A DNA stretch of 64,000 nucleotides from NCBI RefSeq assembly GCF_023091745.1, contig NC_068910.1, positions 132,325,170-132,389,169 on the forward strand. The letters run 5' to 3'. The position numbers were made by a program, and so were the translations under genes. A model generated the notes under the pieces. The model worked only from the letters and a program-made list of their open reading frames with translations. It searched no databases and was not told where the DNA came from. Origin of the DNA: Budorcas taxicolor (lineage: Eukaryota > Chordata > Mammalia > Artiodactyla > Bovidae). Of this stretch, positions 12,156 to 24,326 are shown in pieces. Position 1 is the first letter of the stretch; each line of letters starts with the position of its first letter.

Positions 12156-12388
12156 CTGACATGGGATATTTAAATCCCAAGAAAAGATAAGAAAGGGAGC
12201 CCTCAGGATCCACCCCAGGTCCCCTGGGAAAGAGATGCTATCTGGTTCCCAGAGGCTGGGGAGCTGGTCTATTAGGGAGCAGAAGGGAGTGGGTTTGGCA
12301 TCACTGATAACCAAGGCAAGGAGAAATCAATAGGAAAACGCCCGGTGCTCCCTGTGACCCTCCTCCCCTTCTATTGAAGGCCCTGACC

Positions 12389-12424
12389 CTCACCCCCACC
12401 CCCACCCCACCCCCACCCCTCCCG
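12389..12424 (+). repeat. CCCCA/CACCC-rich tract
   Basis: A run of CACCCC-type units. It could be a simple repeat, an i-motif-capable C-tract, or a cluster of KLF/SP-type CACCC sites. Confidence 0.7.
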
Positions 12425-12789
12425 GCCCTCCCCAGCCTCCCTAGACAAGGGCAGCAGCTTCTGCACTCAGCACCGCCTTTCCCTCCCCCTGCAGGCTGCT
12501 CCCTCCAGCTCCACACACTAGAGCCACCTTTCCCAATACAGATGGGGCTATGTCCACTCACTGTCTTGCATAAAAACCTAGAGATGCCCACTGTCTCAAA
12601 AAACACAACTGCCTTGGTCCAGAAATCTATAGGCTTCCCAACCTAGTCCAACCTACCTTTGCCACATACCTCTTTCCCTGGCTGCTACAGGCTGCACGCT
12701 TTGTCTCTGCTGAGAAAACTGCAGGCATCATGCGGCTCCCAGCAGGTGTGAGTGCCCATCTGTCCACTGCACTTGGGAGGTCAGAGCCC

Positions 12790-12985
12790 GGACTTGGAGC
12801 CAGGCTGCCCAGTTCATTGTGTGCGCTTGGGCCAGTTATCTAACATGTCAGTCTCAGTGTCCTCATCTGCAAAATGGGGGTGACCACAGCAGTGCTCACC
12901 TCCTGGGGCTGTTGTGGGGATTAAATGAGTTAACAGAACAAACACAAAGCACTTAGGACAGAGTCGGGCAGAGAGGAGGCACAGT
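12790..12985 (+). repeat. MIR SINE
   Basis: Well-preserved order: gcgcttgggccagttatcta, tcctcatctgcaaaatgggg, ggggattaaatgagttaaca. Confidence 0.8.
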
Positions 12986-13380
12986 GCACAGGCTCTGCCC
13001 CTGTGGGCACAGTCTGCAGCTCACTCATCCTCGTTTCCCAGCGCGAAATACACAGTAGACATCTGTTAAATAACTCAGTCCCACAAACATCTAACACCAG
13101 TACCTAGGCAGAGACAGAACTGATGTGATAAAAATAAAGTCCATTTAATTTATATGTCAATTTAGGGAAGATGATTTTCTTTGGGGTTTTGTTGAGTTCA
13201 AGGAACTGGAGGGACACTGACCAGGACAATCAAAGGACAAGGACCCATGAGGGCCACACACCATCTGGCTGTGTGACTCTCAGTCCCCCCAGGGTTGTAT
13301 CATTTTTGTCACCGTTGCATTCCCCAACCAAACCTCTGGAGTGAAATTCTTTCTTTTCTGGCCCCAGCGCCCTATTAACA
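12986..13380. other. Unassigned intronic DNA
   Basis: No gene or clear repeat; locally A/T-rich near 13130-13180. Confidence 0.45.
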
Positions 13381-13585
13381 GGACTTCCCAGGTGGGGCTA
13401 GTGGTAAAGAATCTGCCTGCCAATGAAAGAGACTCGGGTTTGATCCTTGGGTTGGGAAGATCCCCTGGAGGAGGGCATGGCAACCCACTCCAGCATTCTT
13501 GCCTGGAGAATCCCATGGAGAGGGGAGCCTGTCCATAGCGTGGCAGAGTTGGACACGACTGAAGTGACTTATCACGCACACATGC
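13381..13585 (+). repeat. Bov-tA SINE
   Basis: From ggacttcccaggtggggcta to ggacacgactgaagtgactt, with the Bov-A body intact but a short internal deletion near 13530. Confidence 0.92.
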
Positions 13586-13599
13586 CTGTTACTATACTC

Positions 13600-13695
13600 A
13601 CTGTAAGGACCTTCAGGGAATGTCTGATCTGTGTGGCCCAGATGAGGAAACTAAGGCAGAGGCAGATGTCTCCTGGTCAAGACCTCCGTGCCTAC
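13600..13695 (-). repeat. MIR SINE fragment
   Basis: Shows ccagatgaggaaactaaggc, the complement-strand MIR landmark. Confidence 0.5.
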
Positions 13696-14087
13696 AGAGT
13701 CACAGCCGGCGGCCTTGCAGTCACCTGAGAATCCCTCTGTAAACTGCTCCTGTCTCTGGCAGTTGACATATGCTCAGCTCCCGGACCACTTCTCAGCTCT
13801 CATCCTCTGGGTTAGAGTCCCCTCACCTCTGCCCCCTGAGACCAGCACAGGCCCAGCAAAAAGCCCCTCCTTACCTCAGTCTAACTGCCTCACTCTGCCT
13901 TTCCCAGCTACATCCTGGGGAAGTCGACCCAGAAACCTCTGTTTCTGTGGGAGCCAGATATCTCCCTGTCACCAGCCCTTATCATTTCGGGGAAGGGAGA
14001 CCCTGTAAGCTGAATCCTTTCTCCACTGGGGGAGGCACTCTGGGGTGGAACTGTGTTTCTAGGGCACCAGGCTCAGCTTTTAGGGTG

Positions 14088-14215
14088 CTGACTTGAGATG
14101 CAGATTCTGGGGGTTCACCTTAGACTTGCTGCATCAGGCTCTCTTGACAAGGGGCCCAGAAACTTTTTAAATTGACTTTGTGGGGAATCCTGCACACACT
14201 AGTGTGAGAGCTGCC
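14088..14215 (+). mobile_element. MER5A-like hAT (Charlie) element
   Basis: Contains gagatgcagattctgggg, ccagaaactttttaaattga and cacactagtgtgagagctgc, matching the order of MER5A. It is a non-autonomous DNA-transposon relic. Confidence 0.6.
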
Positions 14216-14224
14216 GATGTCCTG

Positions 14225-14430
14225 GCTGAGAGCATGGGCTCTGGAGCCTGCTGTACCACTCTCCAAACATACAACCTCACTTGAGCCACTAACCTTCTCT
14301 GGGCCTCAATTTCCTCAGCTATCAAATATTCTCTTTTTTAAAATCCATCTAAATGGAGATTACGAGGGTCAAATGAGTTACAGGGCTCAGCGCTGCCTGG
14401 CACACAGTAAGTGCACGATATGTGGGAGGA
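14225..14430 (+). repeat. MIR SINE
   Basis: Contains agagcatgggctctggagcc, ttctctgggcctcaatttcc, ggtcaaatgagttacaggg and ctggcacacagtaagtgc in MIR order. Confidence 0.75.
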
Positions 14431-16440
14431 ATTAGTAATGTTGTCCTATCTTTAAGTTGAGCATCTCAGAAAGGGAAAATTTCCAACAGACTGAACATGC
14501 CCCCAGGGGAAGGACAAAGTTCCCTCATTCCTCTCCATGCCCAGGGTCCCAGGAGTTGATTAGGACAGCAGCAAAGGCTGGTGAATGGAAAAGAAACAGA
14601 AACGCTGTTCCCAAAGGACAGCGCACCCTCGAGCAGGCTATCAGGACACCTTCAAATCCAGAGCAGTCCCTGGGAGCAAAGGAGGAAGGAGGAGTGCCCC
14701 CTCCCCAAGAAGTACCTGTGCTCAGCCTCTCCCCAGCCCTGGATGGAGGTAGATCATAAAGCCCTCCCTTCCTCAGAGCAGAAGCCCAGGCACCTGGCCG
14801 CATCTACTCCCACCGACCAGTCAGATAGCTCCCCCAGGCTTTCCACTCTAGGGACCTGGAGAGGTCAGGGGTCACACAAACACGGAGGGAGGTACCTCCA
14901 AGACCATCTGATACTCACTCCCTGGAAGGGCAGTGCTGCACCATGGGGCTGGAACAAGTGGGAGAAGTCAGGGAAGCATATGACACCCGGGTGTGGCCAG
15001 CCAGGTGGCTTCTCGGCTTCTGAAACCCAAGGCTCTGAGCCTCGGCACCTTCACTGGGGAAGAGGAGGCCCTGCTCCACACCACACTCAACTGCAGCAGG
15101 TCTTCTGAGCTCACCTGCCCACAGCCACTGCCTGCTCCCTCCCGACCCTCTTAGATCAGTTACAACCAGGGGTGTGAAGATCCAGTGGGGAGTGCCTCGC
15201 ACATCACTTCAGGGCCAACCTCGGCCCTTCTGCCTACGTCTCAGCACCTCTCCGCTGTCTCCTTCCTTCTCCCCCCACACTCCTCGCACCCCTTACGGCA
15301 CAGAGGCTCCAGCGGCTGCCCTGAGACCCTCCTCCTGCTCCACAGCGGAACCACAGATGACACTCGGGGAAATGGGGTGGGGCTTGTCTCGTTGTCCATT
15401 CCCTTAAGAGAAACTAGCTCTGTTCTTTAAATCCAGGCTTCGGGTGATTTTCCTTTTACTACTAGCAGATTGTACAGAGTGAAAGAAGGGAAAAACCGCT
15501 GGAGAATGCAGACTGGACCAGTCTCACAGACCTGTATGAGGCAGGGAAAGGCCTGGATGCCATCGCCCCCTGTGAGGAGAGGCAAGAGCAGCACCAGGGC
15601 CCGCTCCTGACACGCAGGACAGAGTAGAGGATGACCCCGGTTAGGTCCAGCAGTGCTTCCCTATAGATCCTTTGCCAGTGAAAGCTCCTCTGAGGGAGAG
15701 GATGTAAGTCAGCCCCACAGTCGTCAGGTGGGGAAGAAGCAGGGGCAGCAGACACTCGACACGGGGAAGATGTCAGATGTGGTGACTAACTGGCTTTTCT
15801 AGGCCATTGTCACCAATGCTGGAGAAATATTCCACTTTAAAAATAAATGTAAAGCAAAATCCAAAATTAACTCTCCCCAGATAACCCCTTTCCGAAATCA
15901 ACCATGTCGTAATCCACATGTGGCCATTCGCGGAGGATTTAACCTGAGGATGTCTCCCTGTCCTGGGATAGGGATGCTTCCCAGGCCTTAGCCCACACAT
16001 GTGGGGCTCTTCAATCCTCCCGGTCCTCAGATGGACCCTGGTTTCACGTGTGTCTCTCGGTCCTCCCAGAGCATAAGGGCTAGAGCAGGGTCCTTGTACA
16101 TTCCTAGCCAAAGGTGCTAGGAAAGAAGTAGCTTTAAAGTCCACAGGAAGGAAAGCCTCTCCGGGGGGGAAGCCCCGTCTCTCCATCACCTTTCTTTACT
16201 CTAAGTCTTTGCCATGCATGTTGGTAACAACACCTGCAGACGGGGAGTCTCTGACTATATAATAATTCCTTGCGCATTTCATGAGCTTAAGGGTCAAAGA
16301 AAAAAGTAATAGTGCTGGACTCACACTGCCATTTGCCTGCTGTTTAACTCTGTGCAAATTCATTCATTCTGTATCAGACATCTACGACAGACACTGTTCT
16401 ACTTTACATTCCAGTTGGACGGAGACTCACTAAGACCTAC
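14431..16440. other. Unassigned intronic DNA
   Basis: About 2 kb with no gene or confident repeat. The 175-residue open frame starting near 14581 has no recognisable domain and is read as chance. Confidence 0.45.
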
Positions 16441-16573
16441 GTACAATTTCTCCCACTGTTGTATCCGACCCTTTGGACCCCATGGATTGTAGCCCACCAA
16501 GCTCCTCTGTTATGGGATTTCCAAGGCAAGCATACTGCAGTGGGTCGCCATTTCCTTCTCCAATTCTGAAAGG
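16441..16573 (-). repeat. Bov-A SINE fragment
   Basis: Minus-strand Bov-A body: gtatccgaccctttggaccc, gtagcccaccaagctcctct, cgccatttccttctccaatt. The tRNA-derived head is missing. Confidence 0.85.
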
Positions 16574-17034
16574 AAATACCACATAAGAAAGAGAGAAGCG
16601 AAGAGTTAACGGTGATCAGTAGGCCTTTGCGTGTAGCCCTCCGGCCGTCAGGAACCTTGAGTGAGATGTGCCTGTCTGCCAAGACGGCTCCGTGGAGCCC
16701 ATGGTGCAGCAGTCATTTTCTACTATCCTTGCAGTTATTACAACACTGTGCTAAGCCACTTACCGAGCCACGTTTGGGGCTAATTGCTGGTGATAAGAGG
16801 AACATAAATATACTGAGCCACAGCCTGGCCTGATAAGATTTTATACACCAACCACCAACCAAGTTTTCTTTCCCTATTACACACCTGCAATAATTTTTAG
16901 TGGTCATCGCTCTTTACTGAATCACCACAATAAACCCCTTTCGATATAAACAACTCTCCTTTTGATACAGCCATAAATCAGACTCAGCGTCATGCCCATG
17001 AGCCCTCTGCTGATGCAGGCAGGCTCAGGGCAGT
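16574..17034. other. Unassigned intronic DNA
   Basis: No gene or clear repeat; a moderately A/T-rich unique-looking stretch. Confidence 0.45.
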
Positions 17035-17112
17035 AGTTCCCATCTGTGGTGCACGTCAGAATCAGCAGGAGCATCCCAAAATGCTGATGTCCAGGCCCAC
17101 TGCAGATAGCCT
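17035..17112 (-). mobile_element. MER5A-like fragment
   Basis: Contains gtgcacgtcagaatcagcag and aaaatgctgatgtccaggcc, typical of MER5A. Confidence 0.55.
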
Positions 17113-17447
17113 GGGTACCAGGGTTATATAAGAACTCCTAGACACGCCTTCACCCCCTCCGTGCCTCAAGTTCTGTTGGGTGACTGGAGGTTAACCCACC
17201 CCGAAAGTTGATGTCTCAGTGCTGAGCGTTCGAGGTGAAAATAGAGCTGCCACCCGCACTGTGATACAGGGCAATCAACTATAAGGAAGTTTATAACACA
17301 CTGTGAGAACTGCTCTTTCGTGGGGTTGCTTGGAACAGCATGAAGAATACTGTTTGGAATTTGTGTAGTTAGCCATGCTCATATTTACTGTCCTTATATT
17401 TGAGCTTGCCTCCTGGAGAGTCTCTCAGGTCTTTCCCACGTCTTACA

Positions 17448-17555
17448 GCTGGAAAGAGGGAAGTGGGAGGACTCAGGAGGAGGAAAAAAGATACCAGAAG
17501 AAAAGGGAGAAGAAGAAAGGGGACCAAGGATGAGAGGGAGAAGCAAAAGCAGACA
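17448..17555 (+). repeat. Purine-rich (GA) tract
   Basis: Almost uninterrupted A/G over about 100 bp, such as agaagaaaagggagaagaag. Short open frames through it are artefacts of composition. Confidence 0.75.
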
Positions 17556-18247
17556 ACAGGGAACCTTCCTGACATTACCAGACAGACCAGCAGGGAACCC
17601 ATAAGGAGGGCAAAGATGGAAAGCAGTGTTTCCTAAGATCACACTCCCAGGCTCAGAGCCCCGTGCCAGCAGGGGACAAGCTCACCTTGGTCAAGGGAGG
17701 GAGCCCTGGCTGTCAAGAGTCAGCATTCCCTATGGAACATGCAAATGGGAACTAGCCACCTGCTTCCCACAGTGCTGGGCAGCGGGGGTGAGAGAGTCAG
17801 GAACATTCAGTAAATATCTGAGTATTAAAACAGACGAGGCCCCTGTCCTCAAAGAGCTGACTGACAAGTTGAAAGACAGATAGATAAACCTACTGAAATA
17901 AAATTACAAACCAGTATGAGTGCTCCAGAGGAAAAGAAGAGGGTGTTTCAGAGTGACTCTGATGTTAAATGCAGAGTGTCAGATGTTGCAGAGGCAGGGC
18001 TCCTTCCTCGGCAGCAAGGGGTACAAGCCTACCCTGCTCACCCAGGATTCAGTGACGATCACTCTCCCTTGGCTGCCTCCGTCATTCGGGTGTCAGGACC
18101 AAGGCGCTTCTGAGCTGCTGCTACCCTTTGGGAGCCTGTCAGAGGATGGCCAGGTCCCTCTCAGGCAGCGTGGTGAAATGGTTACAAGAAAAGGGACTTG
18201 GCCAGAGGAAGATTGGGGGCTTGGGCCTGTTAAGTGAACAAACAAAC
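17556..18247. other. Unassigned intronic DNA
   Basis: Apart from a weak L2/MIR3-like string around 17805-17880, nothing recognisable. Confidence 0.4.
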
Positions 18248-18350
18248 AGCAAAGGAAAACGGCAACCCACTCCAGTATTGCCCGGGAAATCCCACAGGCA
18301 AAGAAGCCTGGTGGGCTACCGTCCATGGAGTCAAAAAAGAGTGGGACACA
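18248..18350 (+). repeat. Bov-A SINE half (left arm of inverted pair)
   Basis: Plus-strand Bov-A body from ggaaaacggcaacccactcc to aaagagtgggacacatg. It lacks the tRNA-derived head and abuts the next element in opposite orientation. Confidence 0.85.
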
Positions 18351-18485
18351 TGAAGTTCTCCAGGCAAAGATACTGGAGTGGGTTGTTGCTCCCTTCTCCA
18401 GGGGATCTTCCCAACCCAGGGATCTAATCCAGGTCTCCCACACTGCCGGAAGATTCTTTACCATCTGAGCCACCAGGGAAGCCCA
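18351..18485 (-). repeat. Bov-tA SINE head half (right arm of inverted pair)
   Basis: Minus-strand element containing ggatcttcccaacccaggga and ending in the head complement ctgagccaccagggaagccc. Part of it, ccaggcaaagatactggagt, can pair with the preceding arm. Confidence 0.88.
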
Positions 18486-19200
18486 AATCACTACACTAAT
18501 CCCCAAAAGCAAATGCGAAAATAAAATCTTGAAAATCCACTTAGCAAAAGAATGGCACTTGGGCAGCAGTTTCATTTTCCTTTACTTTTCTTGAGAAGAG
18601 TGACAAACGACAGCAGTGGCTTTGAAGCAGGATATTTGGGGTACTTGTTAGGATGATGGTGGTTTGGGTGAGCTGGGCTCTAAAGACATCCTAGAGTAAA
18701 CGCTAAACTGCTCTACCCACCAGATGCGACTCTACAGAAAGATCCCAGATTTGACCTCCGAGAAGCGATGCTGATGTGTACCCAGCCACCTCTCCCTTCC
18801 TGCCTCTGTTCCACCTATGCCACCAGAAGCCTGGATATGAAGGAGCCTGACACCCAGACCTCAGCTACCCGGCATTGTGTCCGACCCCTCTTCAGGTCTG
18901 CATCCCTCCTGACCCATCCTGAAGACCACTCAGGGGCCCTTCACAGGTAAACATCTGATTCCAGTTGTCCTCTAAACACTTTCACACTGTCCCCTCTCGC
19001 AGCATCGCTGCAGGCTCCGGAAGTGACAAATGATTTAATGCCTATCTGAGCCAGACACCCCATGGGAAGGAGGCATCACAAATGAGAAACCACATGTTCC
19101 ACAACCACCCAAGACAACTGCTTGAGAGCAGCTGTGCCTTCTACAGCCTCTTTAGGTACTATGGGGTAGACTCAGGCTGGGTTCATATGCGCAAAGGGCA
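18486..19200. other. Unassigned intronic DNA
   Basis: No gene or clear repeat recognised. Confidence 0.45.
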
Positions 19201-19495
19201 CTGGATTTGGAGTCAGGGATCTGTATTTGTGCAGCAGCTCCTAAGCTAACTAACTGGCTGTGTGACCGGAATGAGGTCACTCAACCTCTCTCAACCCCTA
19301 CTTCCTCCTCTTCAACACAATATCAGCAGCACAGGTCTGTAATTATGAGAGCTCTCACATGCATTACCTTGTCTGGGCACCCAGCAACAGATTCTGTCAG
19401 TCAGGAACTTCTCCTCAGTTTAGAGAGGGAATGGACTGAGCGAGAGTAAGGCGACTCAGGATCACCCAGCCAGGGCATTCTCCTGGGCCCCAAAG
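19201..19495. repeat. MIR-type SINE fragments
   Basis: A plus-strand MIR part (gatttggagtcagggatct, then tggctgtgtgaccggaatga) is followed by a complement-strand part (cattaccttgtctgggcacc, later tcacccagccagggca). Probably two separate fragments. Confidence 0.5.
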
Positions 19496-19636
19496 CCAAT
19501 GTCTGCTCCTTCTTAACTCATCACCTCCTCAGGGCAGTAGTGAGGAGCAAGTAAGATCACACATGGTAAAGCCCTTTGTCATCTACAAAATGCTAATCAA
19601 AGGTCAAAGTAGTTGAGTCTTTTGGCTGATATTCAA

Positions 19637-19639
<3 letters not shown>

Positions 19640-19679
<40 letters not shown>
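19640..19679. repeat. (TA)20 microsatellite
   Basis: Forty bases of perfect alternating A and T, self-complementary and able to extrude as a cruciform. Confidence 0.97.
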
Positions 19680-19817
19680 CAAGACAAAAAATACACTTCT
19701 TCACATCATCCCACTAGTCTAGAAACAACTGTACTGATGACAAACATATGTCATCAGATAGGAGGGAGGGGCCAGGGTTCTGAGTTTGCCACAGAGTTCT
19801 GTCCTTGATGCATTTTT

Positions 19818-20017
19818 AAAAATATTTATCTATTTAGTTGGCTGCACTGGGTCTTAGTTGCAGCATGTGGAATTGTTTTTTTTCCTTTCAAGCTGTGGCA
19901 TGCAAACCCTTAGCTGTGGCATGTGGAATCTGGCTCCCTGACCAGGGATTGAACCCAGGTACCCTGCATTGGGAGCACAGAGTCTTAGCCACTCAACCAC
20001 CAGGAAGTCCCTGTACC
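19818..20017 (-). repeat. CHR-type SINE with 12-bp target-site duplication
   Basis: Complement of a CHR element, ending ctcaaccaccaggaagtccc. The duplication tgatgcattttt flanks it at 19806-19817 and 20018-20029. Confidence 0.92.
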
Positions 20018-20189
20018 TGATGCATTTTTGCCCCAGTAAAGTGATCACTCCCCTCCCTAGTGTTCAAGTCAAACCGGATTAGAATCTCACTTTCTCCACT
20101 CTCAATTTGGATTTTTCCTAGAAAAGGATCCTCAGGCAAAGATTTGAAAGAAGTGGTTTGCCTGGGAGGTGACCCCAGAAAATATTAAA

Positions 20190-20320
20190 GAATGGAGAAA
20201 TGAAAAAAAAAAAACAGGGGAAGAAGAAAAAGAGAAAGGAAAGATGGAAGGAAGATCGGAGAGGGAGGAAGGAAGGGAAGGAGGGAGAAAATAAAGAAGG
20301 AAGGAAAAAAAAAGAAAAAT
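20190..20320 (+). repeat. Polypurine GA/GGAA-rich tract
   Basis: About 130 bp of nearly pure purine with many GGAA and GAAA units. It is a low-complexity sequence capable of triplex (H-DNA) formation; GGAA arrays are also ETS-type motifs. Confidence 0.8.
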
Positions 20321-20629
20321 AATTTTCCAACCTGTATCACTGTGGACAACCAGAGCTGTATCCTGCAGGCCTGGGGGCTAACAAGAAGGCTTGTCTCAGT
20401 TATACTCCCGCCACACCAGGGTCAAGGGAGCTAGGGTATCTATCCACTAGCACCCAGGAGTCACTGGTTGAGAGCTGCTCTGGGGATGGGCACTCCTTCC
20501 CCAGCACTTCTGACCTGCCCCACAAGCAAGCAGAGAGGCTCAGGGCCAGAGAAAGCCCTCAGGTGCTGACAGCTGGCAGTCTGGCTGGCAAGAGTGAAAG
20601 GTACATGCCCAGGGAATATGGGCAGGCGC
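20321..20629. other. Unassigned intronic DNA
   Basis: Nothing recognised. Confidence 0.45.
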
Positions 20630-20820
20630 CGAACCATCTGCTGTGCTTGCTCACTGAGTGACCTTGGGAAAGTTACTTACCTTCTCTTATCCTATATTCT
20701 GCAGCCCTGAAATAGGGATGAGAATGTCTTTCTCTTAGGGTTAATACTAAGTGAGGTCATATATGTAAGGGATTAGTTTAGTGCCAAGCTCGCAATAAAA
20801 ACTCAACATATAGTCATTGT
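20630..20820 (+). repeat. MIR SINE
   Basis: Contains tgagtgaccttgggaaagtt and acttaccttctcttatcc, then a decayed 3' part before aataaaaactcaacat. Confidence 0.65.
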
Positions 20821-21589
20821 TTTTAATCGACATTCTATAAAGTCTTCCTCCTTTTAGATAGTAGGAAACAAAGCAAACTGGGGAACTCTGTTTGGCCCCA
20901 GGATGCTCTTAACAGCCCATCATTACTTTCTTGTAGGCAGCCAGGCCCTCAGCGAATGGACCAGCTCCCCCACCAAAGGTCACAATACAGAGCCCAACAG
21001 GCTCCAACGTCTAATGACAACAGAAAACCCTTAAAGGAAACAGAAACTAGATACAGGAGGCATATCCCCGCTCCCTTCCAGTCCATCATTTTACTTTATA
21101 AAGAATTTTGAATGCAGACAGAGAATGAGACTTCTAATGCAGGCTGCTCGGTCTCCTTTTTGAGGTAGAAGAGCCCCCAAACAAACAAGCGCCCACATCT
21201 AGATGACCTTGCCTAGGCCTATCCCTGAGGCAGGGGTCTGGATGCTGAGATCCTCCCAGCCCCTCAAGCAGTGTGTCCCAAAGTGAGTTCCAACATACAC
21301 TAATGCCTCTGCTATGCTCCCTCAAAAACTGGCTCTGGGGTCAAATATGTCTGATAATGGCTTCATGCAAAACCCCCCTCTTGGCAAATTCTATGGCATA
21401 TTAACATATGAAAAGCTTTAAAGTTCTACAATAAAGAATTCTGATCAAGCCAGTATTTCCTAAACTTACCTGACACAGGACTGAATGTGTGTACGTGAAA
21501 CACTGAGCAAAATCCCTCCAAAGGACAGTTAGTGGGAGCATCTGGGCTAAAGGCAATGCTAGGGGCTGGGGCTCGGGCTGAGTCATCTT
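20821..21589. other. Unassigned intronic DNA
   Basis: No gene or clear repeat recognised. Confidence 0.45.
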
Positions 21590-21660
21590 TGGACCCTCAT
21601 GGCCTAGCACAGCACCTGGTACACAGTAGGCACCTAATAAATGGTTGCTGTCTGAATGAA
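21590..21660 (+). repeat. L2 LINE 3' end
   Basis: Diagnostic 3' string cctagcacagcacctggtac, then cacagtaggcacctaataaa and tgaatgaatg. Confidence 0.75.
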
Positions 21661-22599
21661 TGGGGAGAAGGCTGAAAGAATGACTTAATAATGGTTTTCA
21701 AATCCGTGAAGGGATATAGTACCGGCACTGCCAGGCAACAGCTCTCTGTTTCCAAGAAGACACACGTTCTAAATTGCAGCAGGAGGTACTCTGGAAGCCC
21801 TGCTCGGAGTTTAGGATAACAATCCACCAAAATAGGCTCCAAGCCGAGCCGCATCGCTTCCTTCTGTGGAGGTGTTGGTCTAGCACTTCAGAACAGCCGA
21901 GACTCTGCGTGCAGCCGTCCACCCACCCCACCACCCGTTCATTCATTCATTCAAACCCTCACTGAACACCTACTACGTGTCATGTACCGAGGTCCCTCAG
22001 GATCCCTTCCAAGAGCCAAGTGGGACTGTGGCAACCTGTGAGACAACCCCCAGGAAGCCCCTAAGGAGACGGAAGAGGAGGCCACCCAATGTGAGATCAG
22101 GAAGCCTCAAAGCCCAGAAGCAAGAGCCAATAACCCTCCCAGAGCAAGAAGTGTGTGTGGGGGAAGAGTGTCCAGGCTGACACATGAGGCAGGCCCAAAG
22201 AATAAAGCCACTACTGTCTCCCAGTGTTTGCTTGTTTACCCCCCTCTTCTTGTGACTATATCCCATTGTTCCCGACAGCATCCCTGCCCCCACTTCCAAG
22301 CTCTTCCCCTCCCCACACTCACAGCTCCAATCTCCTCTTCCTTGCCTGACATCCTACTGTTCCTCCTTCAAACCATCTCCTAGTTCCTAACCTCTTGCTT
22401 ACCCCTGATCTCACTTTCCACATTCTGTACCATCCCTTCTGGACCTGCAAGTCTGCAGTGATTTGGTGACTTTTAAACAGAGACCAAGTTAGGCATGACG
22501 ACGGACATCCCAAAAGATTCAGCAGGCATTCATGCTGTAGCAAGACACGAAACCATAAAATTCAAGGGTTGGATATGAATTAAATGGTTATCTTGGCCA
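21661..22599. other. Mostly unassigned intronic DNA
   Basis: A short L2/MIR3-like string (cactgaacacctactacgtg) lies near 21960-21980. The rest has no recognisable content. Confidence 0.4.
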
Positions 22600-22725
22600 A
22601 CGATCCCAAACCTAAGAGTTGGTCATCAAGATCAGCTAGAGAGCTTTGAAAACTAGATCCAAGCTGGCAGAAAATATAGATCCCTTCCTGGGACCCACCC
22701 CAGACCCTCAGAAGCAGAGTCTTTC
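22600..22725 (+). mobile_element. MER5A-like fragment
   Basis: Shows atcagctagagagctttgaa and gggacccaccccagaccctc in MER5A order. Confidence 0.55.
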
Positions 22726-22834
22726 ATTTCCTCAGTCCAGTCTCCCCTTGAACACCTCCACTGACACAGTTGGCTACCCCAGAGGGCTTTTGGTGTAATG
22801 GCTACAACCCCAAAGGCTGGAAAGTATCTTCTAC

Positions 22835-22965
22835 CTGGAGAAGGAAATGGTAACCCACTTCAGTATTCTTGCCTGGAGAATGTCATGGACAGAGGAGTCT
22901 GGCAGGCTGCAGTCAAAAGAGTCCCAAAGAATCACATATGACTGAAGCAATTTAGCACGCACACA
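22835..22965 (+). repeat. Bov-A SINE fragment
   Basis: Bov-A body from cctggagaaggaaatggtaa to tatgactgaagcaatttagc. The tRNA-derived head before it is very decayed (from about 22775). Confidence 0.88.
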
Positions 22966-24320
22966 CCTGAAGCTGAAATCTGTCTACTGTTTTTACCCAT
23001 TTACCCCAACTCTGCCTTTGGGAGCAACCAAAAATAAGTTCAGTCCCTCTTCTAACATCTGATAACAGGGATCCCAGCAATAAATAACACTGCCCATGTT
23101 TCTACTTTCTTACCTTGCTACAGTCTGCTGTCCTCCCAGCTAAACATCTCCCACTCTTTCAAACATTCTCTCAGAAGTCAAGGTTTCCAATCCCGTGACC
23201 AAACTAGTACCCTCCTCTAAATTCTAGAATCAAACATAGAATCTCAGATGCGGCCTCAGTCTTCCTATCAACCAGATATGCCCACAAGCCTAACCAAGAC
23301 CCTGCTGGCCTTTTCCAACAGCTAGACCAAAATGCTGCTTCCCATGAAGCTCATGGTCTATTAACTAGAAACTCTCAGATTTTGTTCATGACGTTGAAAG
23401 AGAGTTCTTCCCTGTCCTGGATTTGAATGTTACCTGGAGAAAAGAGGTGGGTGGGAGGGGAGTGGGGGGAGTAGAGCTTTCCAATTATCTTCATGGAGTT
23501 TTGCGTTTGGGAGAGAAAATCAACACTGACCTGCCTTCCACTAGCAAGCTCCTCCCACCTGATAGGCATGGAGGAAAGAAGGATATGCTCAAGTGTAACT
23601 TATGTAACTGCACCCAAAGAATTTCTGGGCCACAATCACATGGGACTCCGAGAGAAAACTGTTTTCATTCCCAACACAGAGGATGCTCCCGGGAAGTAAA
23701 TGACCATTGGCCAGATCTACCACAAGATAAATAAAGTTAACAGAGGTGCCAAGCAGGCCGCCATGACTGAAAGTCATCCGGCAAGAGGCCGTACACTCAC
23801 AGAGAGGCTCTCACCTCCGTCCCCCAACACACACCCCTCCCCTGTCTGGGCCCGAGTGGTGCTCCACAGCCCTGCATCCTCTGATACAGTGACCGTGGCC
23901 AGGACCTGTCTGCACAGGACAGCTTCTGTCCAGGCCTTTTACACTGATTTTCAAAACTCTTCTGTGAGGTTGGGCAGGTTTTGGTGCTGGGGTTTAATAC
24001 GTTGTCTGTGTCCTCTTTATAGACAGACATGAGCACACTGCTCTGTGCTCCACAGCACACAGACCTCATGCTCTTGCTCCAGATTAAAACTTAGATAGAA
24101 TTATTAACAGTCAACATTCCCAAAGTACAGCAGCTGACTGTTCTGCTCCTTGGCCAGGCCTCTGCCATTCCTGAAGTCCTCCCCACAGGCATCGAGACAC
24201 CCCTGTCTAGATATGCCTAGACGACCTCCTATCTAGAAGCCTTGCTTGACCCCCACCCTGAGGCTTCTGCCCCGCTCCAAGCACCCCCTTCCCATTGCAG
24301 AGATAAGGAGGCCACATAAT
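22966..24320. other. Unassigned intronic DNA
   Basis: About 23000-23260 looks like an old interspersed repeat of a family I cannot name; the remainder is unassigned. Confidence 0.4.
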
Positions 24321-24326
24321 CGAAAA

